A stretch of DNA of 64,000 nt from Nostoc parmelioides FACHB-3921 (GCF_014696625.1 NZ_JACJQL010000010.1:62001-126000), one strand, 5' to 3'. Shown: positions 9,305 to 19,300, numbered from the stretch's first letter. The notes: generated by a model from the letters alone, not told the origin. Numbers and translations: made by a program.

Positions 9305-9598
9305 ATGGCACGCCCACCAATCCACCCCGGAGAAATTCTTGCTGACGAAATTACTGAACTCGCTATGACTGCAAGTGATTTAGCGCGTGTTCTCCATGTT
9401 CCCAAAAACAGAATTACTGAAATCATTAATGGCAGACGAGGGATAACAGCCGATACAGCTTTGCGATTAGGACAATATTTTGGAACTGGTGGAGAATTCT
9501 GGTTAAATCTTCAAAAGAATTATGAGCTAAGGTTAGCTGAACAAACATTAGGTAAGGAAATACAAGAAACTATTTGTCCTCGTATCTTAGTATCTTGA
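9305..9598 (+). CDS. higA: HigA-type antitoxin, XRE-family regulator
   Basis: A 97-residue HigA antitoxin that normally neutralises the adjacent HigB and represses the operon. It begins with the hallmark PPIHPGEILADE. The helix-turn-helix is ASDLARVLHVPKNRITEIINGRRGI, then TALRLGQYFGTGGEFWLNLQ. A good Shine-Dalgarno (AAGGAGAG) precedes the ATG. It is intact while the toxin frame upstream is interrupted. Length and architecture are normal. Confidence 0.9.
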   Translation: MARPPIHPGEILADEITELAMTASDLARVLHVPKNRITEIINGRRGITADTALRLGQYFGTGGEFWLNLQKNYELRLAEQTLGKEIQETICPRILVS

Positions 9599-9703
9599 AT
9601 TGATTATAGAGTCTTAAAATTTGGTAAATGGATAAGCGGCAGTTCTTAATCAGACATGATTAGCAACTACCAATTACCCATTACCACTCTTTAATTAATA
9701 ATG

Positions 9704-10111
9704 TTAATTAACATTACTCATATTGCTAAAAATTTCAATTAAATTACCATCAGGATCTCGGAAATGTGCTGTTCTTAAACCCCATTCTGGACGGTTCAGA
9801 GGCTGAGTCACAATGATGGCGTTGTGGTCTTTGAGATGATAATAAAACTCATCTACGTTATCTACAGCGAAAACCAAAGCTACTTTGTTCTGACATTCAA
9901 TTGCTGAAGGTTGATAAGCGCTGGGAACGGCTTCCGCCATTAATTCTTTTCTGAACAAAGCTAACTTGATATAGTCGCCGGTATGTAACTCAGCATAACC
10001 ACTATTTTCATCGCCCCAATCGATGAAAAATCCGAGTGCATCCCGATAGAACAAAAAACAATCTCTGTAGTTGGAGACAAGCAACCTGATATGTGTTAAC
10101 TGTATCTGCAT
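9704..10111 (-). CDS. VOC-family (glyoxalase/bleomycin resistance-like) protein
   Basis: A 135-residue single-domain VOC protein. It begins with QLTHIRLLVSNYRDCFLFYRDALGF, contains YAELHTGDYIKLALF, and ends with WGLRTAHFRDPDGNLIEIFSN, the canonical last strand with a metal-ligand Glu. It is unrelated in detail to the VOC protein at 4.4 kb. The reaction is unknown. It lies 17 bases downstream of miaE on the same strand and may share its message. Confidence 0.8.
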   Translation of the reverse strand: MQIQLTHIRLLVSNYRDCFLFYRDALGFFIDWGDENSGYAELHTGDYIKLALFRKELMAEAVPSAYQPSAIECQNKVALVFAVDNVDEFYYHLKDHNAIIVTQPLNRPEWGLRTAHFRDPDGNLIEIFSNMSNVN

Positions 10112-10128
10112 ATTTATGAGTGATTATA

Positions 10129-10728
10129 CTAACTATGAATTCTAGGTTCTGGGTGTAAATTTTCTAGTAACTCACTTTCAACAATAGCTAATTCATCGAG
10201 CCTTTGACTAACAATTTCCCGGTCAAAGTAAGTATCCGCTAAAACCCAATATGTACCAAAGTGTCGTGCCTCAGATGCCATCAAACCTTTATAAAACTTG
10301 GCTAGTTCTGGTTCGGGACAGTGTGTAGCTAATAAGCCTAAGCGTTCGTGACTTCTTGCTTCGATTAAACCAGTCACGAGTAAGGAATCTAAAAAGCGTT
10401 CTGGTTCGTTGGTACGTGCAGCCGCTTTTAAGCCAGCGCCATAGGGAGGCGGGGGTAAGGGTGCTAGGGGTATATTGCGGCGTTCTAGCCACTGATTTAC
10501 CAGTTCAAAATGTTCTAATTCTTCACGGGCGATCGCTGTTAATTCCCTGACCATTTTGGTATTAGATGGATAGCGAAACATAAAATTTAAGGCTACACCC
10601 GCCGCTTTGCGTTCGCAGTGGGAGTGGTCAAGCAAGATGATATCTAAGTTAGCGATCGCTTGTTCTATCCAAGCTTCACTGGTAGGTTGCTTTAGTACAT
10701 TGATTTTTGGTAACACGGAGGTAAGCAC
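10129..10728 (-). CDS. miaE: tRNA 2-methylthio-N6-isopentenyladenosine hydroxylase
   Basis: A 199-residue MiaE-like diiron hydroxylase that hydroxylates the isopentenyl group of ms2i6A37 in tRNA. The ferritin-like four-helix bundle carries the iron ligands: HCERKAAG, AREELEHFELV, EARSHERL and ASEARHFGTYW provide the Glu and His residues in two ExxH-type pairs. The length matches bacterial MiaE. The VOC gene follows on the same strand. Confidence 0.87.
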   Translation of the reverse strand: MLTSVLPKINVLKQPTSEAWIEQAIANLDIILLDHSHCERKAAGVALNFMFRYPSNTKMVRELTAIAREELEHFELVNQWLERRNIPLAPLPPPPYGAGLKAAARTNEPERFLDSLLVTGLIEARSHERLGLLATHCPEPELAKFYKGLMASEARHFGTYWVLADTYFDREIVSQRLDELAIVESELLENLHPEPRIHS

Positions 10729-11215
10729 AGGACGAGAAAACTATCAAAATTGTAACTCCAGCACATTGATTGTAATGTGAGTGGCTAGCTTTTCGTTTAT
10801 CTGCGTCAAAAAAGTGCTGTTATATTTTCTCTCCAGCCCAAATAAATAAATCACCAGGGCGGAGGAAAAGACCTAACTCACTTCACAATCCTTGCTGTTA
10901 ATAGCTCAAACTGCACTTAGTTAGTCATAATTCCCAACACTCTGGTGTTGATTAAGCGGAAAATTCCGCAATTAGGGTAAAAGTAAAGGGCTTAGAAAGC
11001 ATATAACAGTCATCTTAAAAGTATTGTATCAAGACACACATTTTCATTTAGTTTTTAGAGTCTCTCAGAAGCATGATCCCCACTGTATTAAGACTTACAG
11101 ATAATCGGGGATTTATGGGATCTATCAATCATGCCAATAGATAAAGTTATCGGCATTGGACAACCTAGAAATACTTAAATATATTTAATAATCATATTTA
11201 ATTCCTAATATTTTA
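10729..11215. other. Intergenic region with gene remnants, no intact gene
   Basis: A 487-base gap. On the minus strand, around 10837-10897, a short frame reads SELGLFLRPGDLFIWAGEKI before a stop and after an in-frame stop, which looks like the tail of a decayed gene. An imperfect hairpin pair, GATCCCC near 11074 and CGGGGAT near 11107, resembles the Nostoc palindrome also seen at 58.6 kb. No RNA gene was recognised. Confidence 0.4.
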
Positions 11216-11932
11216 TTACCAATCTATTTGTTGGCGATCGCGGAAGAAACCACCAGACGCACCACCATCAGGAAGAGTTGCCAGCCAGACGATTGTATCA
11301 ACTCCTTCTTCAGGGGTTCGTGGTGCATCTTGCCCACCCATATCAGTTTTCACCCAACCAGGACAAACAGAATTAACTAGAATATTCGTCCCTTTTAATT
11401 CACTGGCAAAAATTCGCGTCAGTGCATTTAAGGCTGTTTTGGAAATGCGATATGCGGGTATACCTGAACCCATATCAGTTAACTGTCCAGCACCGGAAGA
11501 AACATTGACAATTCGACCATAGTTTTGTTTTTGCATTAAGGGTATTAATGCCTGAGTTACTCGTAAAATTCCATAAACATTTGTATCTATTGTTTGCTGT
11601 AAAGTCTCTATTTTTGTGTGAAAAATGCTGTTATTACCAGTTTGAGAATCAATATATATGGCTGCATTGTTAATTAAAATATCGACTTTGCCAAACTCAT
11701 CACAGATAAATGTAGCTAACTGCTGACTACTTTTCTCACTTGTGACATCAAGAGGATAAGCAATCACATCTAAACCCTCAGCTTGTAATTTTTCAGCCGC
11801 AGCTTTTCCTTTAGCTTCATCCCGACTAGTGAGAACTACCTGATATCCCTTTTTAGCCAATTGGCGGGAGGCTTCAAAACCCAAACCACGGTTTCCACCA
11901 GTAATTACAGCGATTTTTTTGGTTGTATTCAT
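11216..11932 (-). CDS. Short-chain dehydrogenase/reductase (carbonyl reductase-like)
   Basis: A 238-residue NAD(P)-dependent SDR. The Rossmann motif is VITGGNRGLG near the N-terminus. NNAAIYID is the NNAG-like motif. The catalytic Ser is in NVSSGAG, and the Tyr-Lys pair is in YRISKTALN. The end (GGASGGFFRDRQQIDW) resembles plant and cyanobacterial carbonyl reductases. The TAA stop lies at the edge of an AT-rich gap. The substrate is unknown. Confidence 0.87.
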   Translation of the reverse strand: MNTTKKIAVITGGNRGLGFEASRQLAKKGYQVVLTSRDEAKGKAAAEKLQAEGLDVIAYPLDVTSEKSSQQLATFICDEFGKVDILINNAAIYIDSQTGNNSIFHTKIETLQQTIDTNVYGILRVTQALIPLMQKQNYGRIVNVSSGAGQLTDMGSGIPAYRISKTALNALTRIFASELKGTNILVNSVCPGWVKTDMGGQDAPRTPEEGVDTIVWLATLPDGGASGGFFRDRQQIDW

Positions 11933-12105
11933 TGTTTTTTATTTTCTGTCGATAGTGAATAACTACTCACACTGTTGTAAAAAACCTACACTTGTCAAAC
12001 CTGCCCTGCTCCCCTCCCTCATCTCCTCATTGCCTGCATTGATGGAACAATGACTGATACCCTGTTAATTAGGGCAAAATTTTTATCAGACAAATTTTTC
12101 TATCA

Positions 12106-12612
12106 ATGAATTACCTTGTAGCCGTATTACCAGATCGCATCCAAGCAGAAGCTGCTTACTTAGCCTTAGAACGAGAAGGTATTAATAGCACTATCTTGGG
12201 TAGAGGGTATAAAACTGCTGATGAGTTTGGCTTGATTGATCCCAATCTCCAAGCTAAAAAGCAAGTGAAGCTAATGGCATATTGGTTAGTACCATTCGGC
12301 TTTTTTGCCGGTTTTACCTTTAGCTACATCACTGGTTTGGATACCTTCGCCTGGGCGGGTGAAATTGGTAATCACGTTGTAGGCGGCATTTTAGGCGCTG
12401 CTAGTGGTGCTATGGGTAGTGTATTTGTTGGTGGAGGAGTAGGCTTAATTATTGGTGGTGGTGATGCTTTACCTTACCGCAATCGCTTAGATGCCGGTAA
12501 ATACTTGATTGTAGTTCAAGGCTCGGAAACGCTGTCTCGCCAAGCAACCCGAATATTACGCCAGTTCGAGCCAGAAAATATCCAAGGTTATGCTGATACA
12601 AGTCCTGTGTGA
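12106..12612 (+). CDS. Conserved cyanobacterial membrane protein, unknown function
   Basis: A 168-residue protein with a soluble N-terminal alpha/beta part (MNYLVAVLPDRIQAEAAYLALEREGI) followed by two glycine-rich hydrophobic segments (residues about 57-80 and 87-120, with GGILGAASGAMGSVFVGGGVGLIIGGGD). The C-terminus returns to a soluble VVQGSETLSRQATRILRQFEPE. The glycine-rich hairpin resembles that of stress-related membrane proteins, but I cannot name the family. The stop is followed by A/T-rich low-complexity and ACAACTG repeat DNA to 12760. Confidence 0.7.
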   Translation: MNYLVAVLPDRIQAEAAYLALEREGINSTILGRGYKTADEFGLIDPNLQAKKQVKLMAYWLVPFGFFAGFTFSYITGLDTFAWAGEIGNHVVGGILGAASGAMGSVFVGGGVGLIIGGGDALPYRNRLDAGKYLIVVQGSETLSRQATRILRQFEPENIQGYADTSPV

Positions 12613-12768
12613 GGAGTTGGGGACAAGAAAGTAAAAAGTAAAAAGGTAAAAGATATTTTTCTTTTGACTTTTGCCTTTTGACTTTTTCCTTGGACTGGGG
12701 ACTGGGGATGAGGTAAGTATCGGAAAATAACAACTGACAACTGACAACCGACAACTGACTATATAAAA

Positions 12769-13548
12769 ATGTTGCCACGAGAAGAACTTTTAAAGGGTGT
12801 GGAAAATCGAGATAGTGTAGCTCGTGTAATTGATCAAGCAGAGCAAGCTATTAAGACTTGGGAAGTGGTTGTGACAGATTTTTTGTCTCCGCCAGAGTTA
12901 GCAGAGATTCAACGGGTCTTTAGTCGGTTAACAGACGTGCAGTTGGTGGCTTGGGGTGGATATCCGCAAGCAGAACGCCAAAGATTAGCGATCGCCCGTG
13001 CTGAGTTACCCTTAGATCAATCTCAAGTTAGCCTTGTGGTGCTAGAAATCGCTGGTAATTTCCTATTTGACTCGGCGACTCACCGCGATTTTTTAGGCGC
13101 AATGCTGGGAACAGGAATTGTCAGGGAGAAAACTGGCGATATTATTGTTCTGGGTGAACGGGGAGCGCAAGCCATCGTTGTTCCAGAGTTAGCAGAATTT
13201 TTGCAAATTCATCTTAATCAGGTGCGTTCTGTTCCTGTGAAAACCCAACCTATTGAGCTAGCTGAGTTAAAAGTTCGGGAACCAAAGAAGAAAGAATTGA
13301 CGACAGTGGAAGCTTCTTTGCGGTTAGATGCGATCGCCTCGGCTGGTTTTGGGATGTCTCGCAGTAAAATGGTAGACTTGATTGACTCTGGTGATGTCCG
13401 TGTCAATTGGAAAGAAGTCACCCAAGCCAGTTCCCAAGTAAAATCGGGTGACTTAATCGCCATTCGCGGTAAAGGACGCTTAGAAGTTGGAGAAATTGCC
13501 GTAACGAAAAAAGAACGTTATCGTGTCCAACTGACTAGGTATATGTAA
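12769..13548 (+). CDS. Photosystem II S4-domain protein (YlmH-like)
   Basis: A 259-residue RNA-binding protein of the YlmH/PSII S4 family. The N-terminal two thirds are the YlmH-type domain (LSPPELAEIQRVFSRLTDVQ, DFLGAMLGTGIVREKTGDI). The S4 domain lies near residues 181-240: LRLDAIASAGFGMSRSKMVD, then DVRVNW and SGDLIAIRGKGRL. The family is tied in cyanobacteria to photosystem II function and in Firmicutes to rescue of stalled 50S subunits. It stands alone on the plus strand, preceded by a heptamer-type repeat. Confidence 0.88.
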   Translation: MLPREELLKGVENRDSVARVIDQAEQAIKTWEVVVTDFLSPPELAEIQRVFSRLTDVQLVAWGGYPQAERQRLAIARAELPLDQSQVSLVVLEIAGNFLFDSATHRDFLGAMLGTGIVREKTGDIIVLGERGAQAIVVPELAEFLQIHLNQVRSVPVKTQPIELAELKVREPKKKELTTVEASLRLDAIASAGFGMSRSKMVDLIDSGDVRVNWKEVTQASSQVKSGDLIAIRGKGRLEVGEIAVTKKERYRVQLTRYM

Positions 13549-13614
13549 GTTGACAGTTGACAGTTGACTGATAAGTGAACATCAAAAAATAAATTAGCCG
13601 AAATTGATGGTTTG

Positions 13615-13679
13615 GTAGGGTGCGTCAGTGCGATAGAACCTAACTATACTCAGAAATTATTCACACTGACGCACCCCAC
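13615..13679. repeat. 65-bp inverted-repeat element with GTAGGGTGCGTCAGTG ends
   Basis: The arms GTAGGGTGCGTCAGTG at 13615-13630 and CACTGACGCACCCCAC at 13664-13679 match at 15 of 16 positions and flank a 33-base AT-rich centre. It sits between two convergent genes, so it could stop transcription both ways. A related GTAGGGTGCGTTA element lies at 59.7 kb between nrtC and nrtD. It may be a small non-autonomous mobile repeat. Confidence 0.7.
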
Positions 13680-13715
13680 ATTTTGGATATTTTTTTATCT
13701 GGAAGTACCTGACAA

Positions 13716-14492
13716 CTAAGCTTTAAAGTGTTTAGCTAAAAGACTAAGCAAAGTTTTGCGTGGCACAAGTCGAGCCACATTGCTTCTAAGTTGGGTACTA
13801 GTATCACTAATAATTACCGTTGGTTCCCAGTTTTCCAGGGCTTTGAGTGATTTCAAGACAACTTCTTCAGAACTCATTACCTTATTTGTGGTTTCCGCCA
13901 AAGCTTGGGGAAAATTAGCCTCGGTAAAAAAGTCAGTTTCCGTTGGCCCTGGACAAGTAACTAAAACACGAACACCATATTGGCGATTTTCTGCCCATAA
14001 AGCTTCACTAAAACTGACAATAAAAGCCTTACTTGCGGCATACACTGAAAGATAAGGTATCGGTTGAAAGCCTGCAATAGACGCGACGTTAATAATGCTT
14101 CCCGAACGGTTTTGACGCATTAAGGGCAAGAATCTATGAGTTAAATCTACCAATGCTAAAACGTTTAACTGGACAATTTTAATTTGTCTTGTGCGATCGC
14201 TTTCGGCAAAGTCACCATAATCGCCGAACCCAGCATTGTTAATTAAACAATCAATCGTCAATCCTTTGCTTTTCGTTATATCAAATACATCCGCGACTGC
14301 ATCTGTTTGTGTTAAGTCTTTAGCGATTACATCTACTTGAATTTTGTGTTGCTGTTGTAATTCTTGAGCTAATTGATGTAACTTATCTTGCGATCGCGCT
14401 ACAAGTACAAGATTGGTCTGGCGTGCAGCTAATTCTTGAGCAAAGGCTTTACCTATACCGCCAGAAGCACCCGTAATTAAAGCAGTTGGCAT
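13716..14492 (-). CDS. Short-chain dehydrogenase/reductase
   Basis: A 258-residue NAD(P)-binding SDR. The cofactor motif is LITGASGGIGKAFA right after the start, NNAGFGDYGDF follows, then NVASIAGFQP with the catalytic Ser and YAASKAFIVSF with Tyr and Lys. The C-terminal part resembles the DltE/YqjQ-type group. I chose the ATG at 14492 because the longer frame from 14537 adds 15 hydrophobic residues not expected before the Rossmann strand. The substrate is unknown. It is convergent with the PSII S4 gene across an inverted repeat. Confidence 0.85.
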   Translation of the reverse strand: MPTALITGASGGIGKAFAQELAARQTNLVLVARSQDKLHQLAQELQQQHKIQVDVIAKDLTQTDAVADVFDITKSKGLTIDCLINNAGFGDYGDFAESDRTRQIKIVQLNVLALVDLTHRFLPLMRQNRSGSIINVASIAGFQPIPYLSVYAASKAFIVSFSEALWAENRQYGVRVLVTCPGPTETDFFTEANFPQALAETTNKVMSSEEVVLKSLKALENWEPTVIISDTSTQLRSNVARLVPRKTLLSLLAKHFKA

Positions 14493-14676
14493 TTGAGATA
14501 ATAAGTATTTTCTTATGCTACTTATAAATTTTAACAATAGATTTTTCGGTCATTAGTCATTAGTAAAAATTCAGCACCGTAGATTATTGACCTTATGGCA
14601 CGTTGTTGTATTTCTGCCAGTTAAGTTTTTTTGGTGATGATGGGAATACTAGTATCATAAGTTATATTTTATCTCT

Positions 14677-16173
14677 ATGTATCGCCTCAATCAAAGAGCC
14701 TGGAAGTTATTGTTGGCAGAAGTGGAAAAATGTAGTGGTAATGACCAAGTTAGTAAGATTGAACGGGAAATAGTAATTAAACGATTAGAGAAATTGCGTT
14801 TAGAAAAAGGTTCTCCTGCTCAGATAGATGAGCTACGGGATACAGTTTTGGACATATATCCACAATTCAGTGAGAAAGTCCTCAAGCAAGCTGCAAAAGC
14901 TAATCAAGCACCTGGACTTTTTACCAAAATCAAATGGACAGTAATTCTCGTGGGTAGTTCGGCGGGGATTGTCTGGGTGGTGAATTTACCTTATCCCATG
15001 ATTCGCTGGCCTGTAGCGAGAACAGTACCAATCCTACTGTTACCCAGCTATATGAGTATGGATTATCACTATCGGGGAGTAATTCAAAATCTAGAGCAAG
15101 CTGACCAGTTAATTAATAAAGCTACTAGTTCATTTGATATTGAGGAGGGCGCAAAAAAGGTTCAAGAAGCACAAAAACATCTAGATAATCTACCAGTTTG
15201 GTTTTTGGGATATTATCCCCAGGCTTACTGTAATTTGTTTGGTTGCAGTTGGCGATTCACCTTAGATGAGTTTGAAACAGCTCGTCAACGGACAGCGCGA
15301 ATTAGTGCTGTTGTTTTTCAAGATAAGAACGCTTTAACACCACTTAGTCAAGGTGAACTAGCGATAGAATTGGCGAAAAAACAATATGAACAAGCTACTA
15401 ATAGCAAAGATAGAGAACAGGCGATCGCCTCTTGGCAAGCAGGAATCGACCAGTTAGAAGAAATTCCCGCACAAACATTAGCTGCAAAAACCGCAAAAGC
15501 GAAGCTAAGAGCCTACAAACGGGATTTTGAAAACGCTCGAATTGGTAGTTTCATTGTCGCGGCTCAAGAATTTGATCTCGCCGCCGAAAAAATCAAGCAA
15601 ACACAGCCACAAACAGCCTCGGAATTATGGCAACAAGCCATGAACCGCATCAACCAAGTTCCCTTAGAAAACCCTAGATACTTGGAAGCACAAAAGTTAT
15701 TGGCAATTTACCAAGGCAAAATTCAGGGCATTGTTGATCCTAAAAGTGGCAAATTAATTGAGGGAGCCAAACAATTCGCCTTGGCTGCGGCTCAAGCCTC
15801 CCAAAACCCACCACATACAGAAACAAAATGGAAGCAAATTGCTAAACTGTGGTCAACAGCAATTGAGCAATTAGAAAATGTGCGTGTAGAAGAACCAGGT
15901 TATGTGGAAGCGCAGAAGTTATTAGCAAATTACCAAACCAACTTAGGAATTATCGAAACTCGACTGCAAGCTGAAGCAGAGTCACAATCATCACTGAAAC
16001 AAGCTAATGAGCAAATCCAAAGCTTGATTGCTAACCCTCCCACCGACCCGCAACAGTTCCAAGGTCAAATACAAGGGATTATCAATCAGCTCAACACTAT
16101 CAAGCCTGGAACAACCGCCTACCCGGAAGGGCAAAGACTAATGGCTTTGGCACAGAAGCGACTGAAACAATAA
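14677..16173 (+). CDS. Large helical membrane-anchored protein with TPR-like repeats, unknown function
   Basis: A 498-residue protein. The N-terminal 85 residues are helical and charged. One hydrophobic segment follows near residues 88-110 (VILVGSSAGIVWVVNLPY). The long remainder is built of alanine- and glutamine-rich helices with TPR/coiled-coil character. A unit of the form NPRYLEAQKLLAIYQ / EPGYVEAQKLLANYQ recurs at about residues 335 and 407. Many HIP1 sites lie in the gene. I do not recognise a named family. It is followed 51 bases later by tRNA-Val. Confidence 0.7.
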   Translation: MYRLNQRAWKLLLAEVEKCSGNDQVSKIEREIVIKRLEKLRLEKGSPAQIDELRDTVLDIYPQFSEKVLKQAAKANQAPGLFTKIKWTVILVGSSAGIVWVVNLPYPMIRWPVARTVPILLLPSYMSMDYHYRGVIQNLEQADQLINKATSSFDIEEGAKKVQEAQKHLDNLPVWFLGYYPQAYCNLFGCSWRFTLDEFETARQRTARISAVVFQDKNALTPLSQGELAIELAKKQYEQATNSKDREQAIASWQAGIDQLEEIPAQTLAAKTAKAKLRAYKRDFENARIGSFIVAAQEFDLAAEKIKQTQPQTASELWQQAMNRINQVPLENPRYLEAQKLLAIYQGKIQGIVDPKSGKLIEGAKQFALAAAQASQNPPHTETKWKQIAKLWSTAIEQLENVRVEEPGYVEAQKLLANYQTNLGIIETRLQAEAESQSSLKQANEQIQSLIANPPTDPQQFQGQIQGIINQLNTIKPGTTAYPEGQRLMALAQKRLKQ

Positions 16174-16224
16174 AACTTTGCTTTTACAGGAAATGTGTGT
16201 TAATGTTATAAATCGTGTGGTTGA

Positions 16225-16298
<74 letters not shown>

Positions 16299-16312
16299 TT
16301 CGTAAACATATC

Positions 16313-17119
16313 TTATTTTATTTGCAAAAACTTATCTAAGGCTGACACCATACTAGGCGGCCAGCGACGGATGTTTTTTACCCAGTTCATATCTTTATAC
16401 CGGGTATCTAAACCATAAGCCGCAACCCAGTTGCTTTCGGCTTCACCTTTTTGTCCGTTTACCCAGTAGATAGCTGTTAGGGCGGCGCGGACATCTGCGA
16501 AGTTGGGGTATTTACGAACGATATTACGCATTTCCCGGATTGCCTCATCTTTTTGCCCAGTTTCATAAAGGGCAATGGCGTAGTTAGCACGGGCGAAGGC
16601 AAAGTTGGGGGCAATTTCAAAGGATTTTTTGTAATCAGCGATCGCTTCAGACCATTTCCCTAAACCTGCTTTAGCATTACCCCGATTGTTATAGCCCATT
16701 GCATCGTTGGGGTCGAGTTCTAGGACATGATTATAATCTGCGATCGCTTCAGACCATTTCCCCAAGCCTTCTAATGCTGTACCCCGATTTAAATACGGGT
16801 CAGTAACATTTGGGGCTAATTCTATAGCTTTGTTAAAATCTGTCAGCGCTGCTTGTAACTTATTCTGACTTACCCGCGAATTGCCGCGATTACTCCAAGC
16901 CCCTGCATTAGTAGGGAAATTATCAATAATTTTTGTCCAATACTTTTCTGCGGTGACAAAATCACCTTTATTTGTGGCAGTAAATGCCTGATTTTTCCAT
17001 TCTTCCCCTTGTTCTATTTGTTCCTGGGTAATCGATGGTTGTGGAGATTGTGCCATGACTGGTGTACCCCAGCCAAACAAAACTAATAAGCTGAGAACAA
17101 CACTAATTAACTTAATCAT
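16313..17119 (-). CDS. Exported tetratricopeptide-repeat protein
   Basis: A 268-residue periplasmic or membrane-associated TPR protein. The signal peptide is MIKLISVVLSLLVLFGWG with cleavage near VMAQ. About five TPR units follow: AWSNRGNSRVSQNKLQAALTD, then PYLNRGTALEGLGKWSEAIAD, then GYNNRGNAKAGLGKWSEAIAD, and so on. The first two of these DNA units are nearly identical, indicating recent duplication. The frame is open to 17167, but its first 16 residues are encoded by GTTGACT-type repeat DNA, so I start at 17119. TPRs mediate protein-protein contacts; the partner is unknown. Confidence 0.82.
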   Translation of the reverse strand: MIKLISVVLSLLVLFGWGTPVMAQSPQPSITQEQIEQGEEWKNQAFTATNKGDFVTAEKYWTKIIDNFPTNAGAWSNRGNSRVSQNKLQAALTDFNKAIELAPNVTDPYLNRGTALEGLGKWSEAIADYNHVLELDPNDAMGYNNRGNAKAGLGKWSEAIADYKKSFEIAPNFAFARANYAIALYETGQKDEAIREMRNIVRKYPNFADVRAALTAIYWVNGQKGEAESNWVAAYGLDTRYKDMNWVKNIRRWPPSMVSALDKFLQIK

Positions 17120-17166
17120 TATCTGGGTTGACTGTTGACTGTTGACTGTTGGCTGTTGACTAATCA

Positions 17167-18267
17167 CTACAGTAAAGATAGCTGCTCATTCGGTGGTGTG
17201 AAGCCCATGTGTTTATACGCAGCTTTCGTGGCTGTGCGGCCACGGGGAGTCCGACTGAGATAGCCAATTTGCATCAAGTAAGGTTCGTATACTTCTTCTA
17301 TTGTTTGAGTATCTTCTCCGGTAGCGGCGGCGATTGTTTCTAAACCTACGGGGCCACCGTTAAACTGCTCGATAATCACACTAAGCATTCGGCGGTCTGT
17401 CCAATCGAGTCCGCATGGGTCTACTTGAAATAGCTGTAGTGCTTCGGCGGCGATATTTTGGCTAACTTCTGTACAGGATTTTACCTGTGCATAATCGCGG
17501 ACGCGTTTCAGTAAGCGATTGGCGATACGTGGTGTCCCCCGTGAACGACGGGCGATTTCTGTGGCTCCATCGTCGGTAACTTGGGTTTGGAGTAACTGAG
17601 CGCTCCGCAGGACTATTTGACTGAGTTCGTCAACTTCGTAAAAGCGCAGTTTTTGAATTAAGCCGAAGCGATCGCGCAGTGGTGAAGTTAAGGCACCTAC
17701 GCGGGTTGTTGCCCCCACTAAGGTAAACTTGGACAAAGGTATACTCCGAATCCTGGCGCTGGAACCTTTACCCACGGTAATATCTAAGCGGTAATCTTCC
17801 ATTGCCGGATAGAGAATTTCTTCGGTCATCCGCGAAAGTCGATGGATTTCATCGATAAATAAAATATCACCGGGTTTGAGGTTCACTAGTAGCCCAACAA
17901 TATCTCTGGGACGTTCTAAAGCAGGCGCACTAGTGATTTTATAATTGACTCCCATTTCCGAAGCTAATATCATTGCCATTGTTGTTTTACCCAATCCTGG
18001 CGGGCCATACAGTAGCAAGTGATCCAAAACTTCACCCCGCGACTTGGCTGCTTTGATGGCAATGTCCAGCACGTCTTTCAGGTCTTTCTGCCCGATGTAG
18101 TCGGCGAATCTTTGTGGTCTGATACTTTCTTCTTGCTTACCTTGCTCATCAATAGCAGCTTCAGGTTGCAAAACCTTCTCTTTGGGGGCGGCTGGTGCTG
18201 ACTCCGGGCGTTTGTTTGGTTGTCCGTTTGGTTCTGGGGGCTGTTTTTTTGAGGAGATGATCGCCAT
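17167..18267 (-). CDS. ruvB: Holliday junction branch-migration helicase RuvB
   Basis: A 366-residue hexameric AAA+ motor that with RuvA drives branch migration during recombination. The first 50 residues are a variable, Pro/Lys-rich extension. The core starts at [18 protein letters not shown], with Walker [10 protein letters not shown], Walker B DEIHRL, sensor 1 GATTRVGAL and arginine-finger region SPLRDRFG. The C-terminal winged helix ends in [16 protein letters not shown]. Length is typical for cyanobacteria. ruvA and ruvC are not in the window. The downstream TPR gene is separated by heptamer repeats. Confidence 0.96.
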   Translation of the reverse strand: MAIISSKKQPPEPNGQPNKRPESAPAAPKEKVLQPEAAIDEQGKQEESIRPQRFADYIGQKDLKDVLDIAIKAAKSRGEVLDHLLLYGPPGLGKTTMAMILASEMGVNYKITSAPALERPRDIVGLLVNLKPGDILFIDEIHRLSRMTEEILYPAMEDYRLDITVGKGSSARIRSIPLSKFTLVGATTRVGALTSPLRDRFGLIQKLRFYEVDELSQIVLRSAQLLQTQVTDDGATEIARRSRGTPRIANRLLKRVRDYAQVKSCTEVSQNIAAEALQLFQVDPCGLDWTDRRMLSVIIEQFNGGPVGLETIAAATGEDTQTIEEVYEPYLMQIGYLSRTPRGRTATKAAYKHMGFTPPNEQLSLL

Positions 18268-18421
18268 AATTCAGCTTGCAACTCTAAGTTTAGGACTGTT
18301 TACGTTAATTCTTCGCCGTAATACTGGTAGTAGAAATGGTGGCGAAGATTTTGGTGAGAAAATACACAGGTCAATTTAAAATTTAAATTCCGGACAATTA
18401 CCCAGGAGTAAAAAAATCATT

Positions 18422-19195
18422 ATGTTATCTAAAAGAATCTTACCTTGTTTAGATGTGAAGGCGGGACGGGTAGTTAAAGGAGTTAACTTTGTTGATCTTA
18501 AGGATGCGGGCGATCCGGTAGAACTGGCCAAGGTTTACAACGATGCTGGGGCTGATGAGTTAGTGTTTCTGGATATTACGGCTACTCATGAAGACCGGGA
18601 TACTATCATTGACGTTGTTTATCGGACTGCCGAGCAGGTCTTTATTCCCCTGACTGTAGGGGGTGGTATTCAATCCTTAGAAAATGTTAAAGCTTTGTTA
18701 CGCGCCGGAGCAGACAAGGTTAGTATTAACTCTGCGGCAGTACGTGACCCAGAATTGATTGATCGGGCAAGCGATTGCTTTGGTAACCAGTGCATCGTTG
18801 TAGCGATTGATGCTAGACGTAGAGTAGATCCTTGTAATCCCGGCTGGGATGTTTACGTGCGTGGTGGTAGAGAAAACACTGGTTTAGATGCCTTATCATG
18901 GGCGAAAGAGGTAGAAAAACGTGGTGCAGGAGAACTATTGGTAACGAGTATGGATGCTGATGGTACTCAAGCTGGTTACGATCTAGAGTTAACACGGGCA
19001 ATTGCTGAGTCTGTAGAAATACCAGTTATTGCTTCTGGCGGTGCGGGTAACTGTGAACATATATACACTGCCTTAACTGAAGGGAAAGCGGAAGCTGCTT
19101 TATTGGCATCGCTGCTACATTATGGTCAACTCAGTGTAGCTGAGATTAAGAATTATCTGCGCGACTGTCAAGTTCCAGTCCGCTTATACACATAG
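18422..19195 (+). CDS. hisF: Imidazole glycerol phosphate synthase subunit HisF
   Basis: A 257-residue cyclase subunit of IGP synthase, which with HisH converts PRFAR and ammonia to IGP and AICAR in histidine synthesis. The (beta/alpha)8 barrel begins [19 protein letters not shown] with the catalytic Asp of [12 protein letters not shown] and SINSAAV are phosphate-binding loops. VVAIDARR and [11 protein letters not shown] hold the second catalytic Asp. VIASGGAGN is the late phosphate loop. It stands alone, away from other his genes; hisZ lies 20 kb downstream. Confidence 0.96.
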   Translation: MLSKRILPCLDVKAGRVVKGVNFVDLKDAGDPVELAKVYNDAGADELVFLDITATHEDRDTIIDVVYRTAEQVFIPLTVGGGIQSLENVKALLRAGADKVSINSAAVRDPELIDRASDCFGNQCIVVAIDARRRVDPCNPGWDVYVRGGRENTGLDALSWAKEVEKRGAGELLVTSMDADGTQAGYDLELTRAIAESVEIPVIASGGAGNCEHIYTALTEGKAEAALLASLLHYGQLSVAEIKNYLRDCQVPVRLYT

Positions 19196-19300
19196 TTCTA
19201 AAGACATCATGGAATTTACATCACGTCTACCACAAGTCGGGTACAGTTCTCGAAAAGGATGTTAAGATTATTTTACAAGTATTAATAAATATTAAAAAAT

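Noticed and set aside
10837-10897. Minus-strand tail SELGLFLRPGDLFIWAGEKI
   Set aside because: Only 20 codons between stops with no start; kept only as a note in the intergenic entry.
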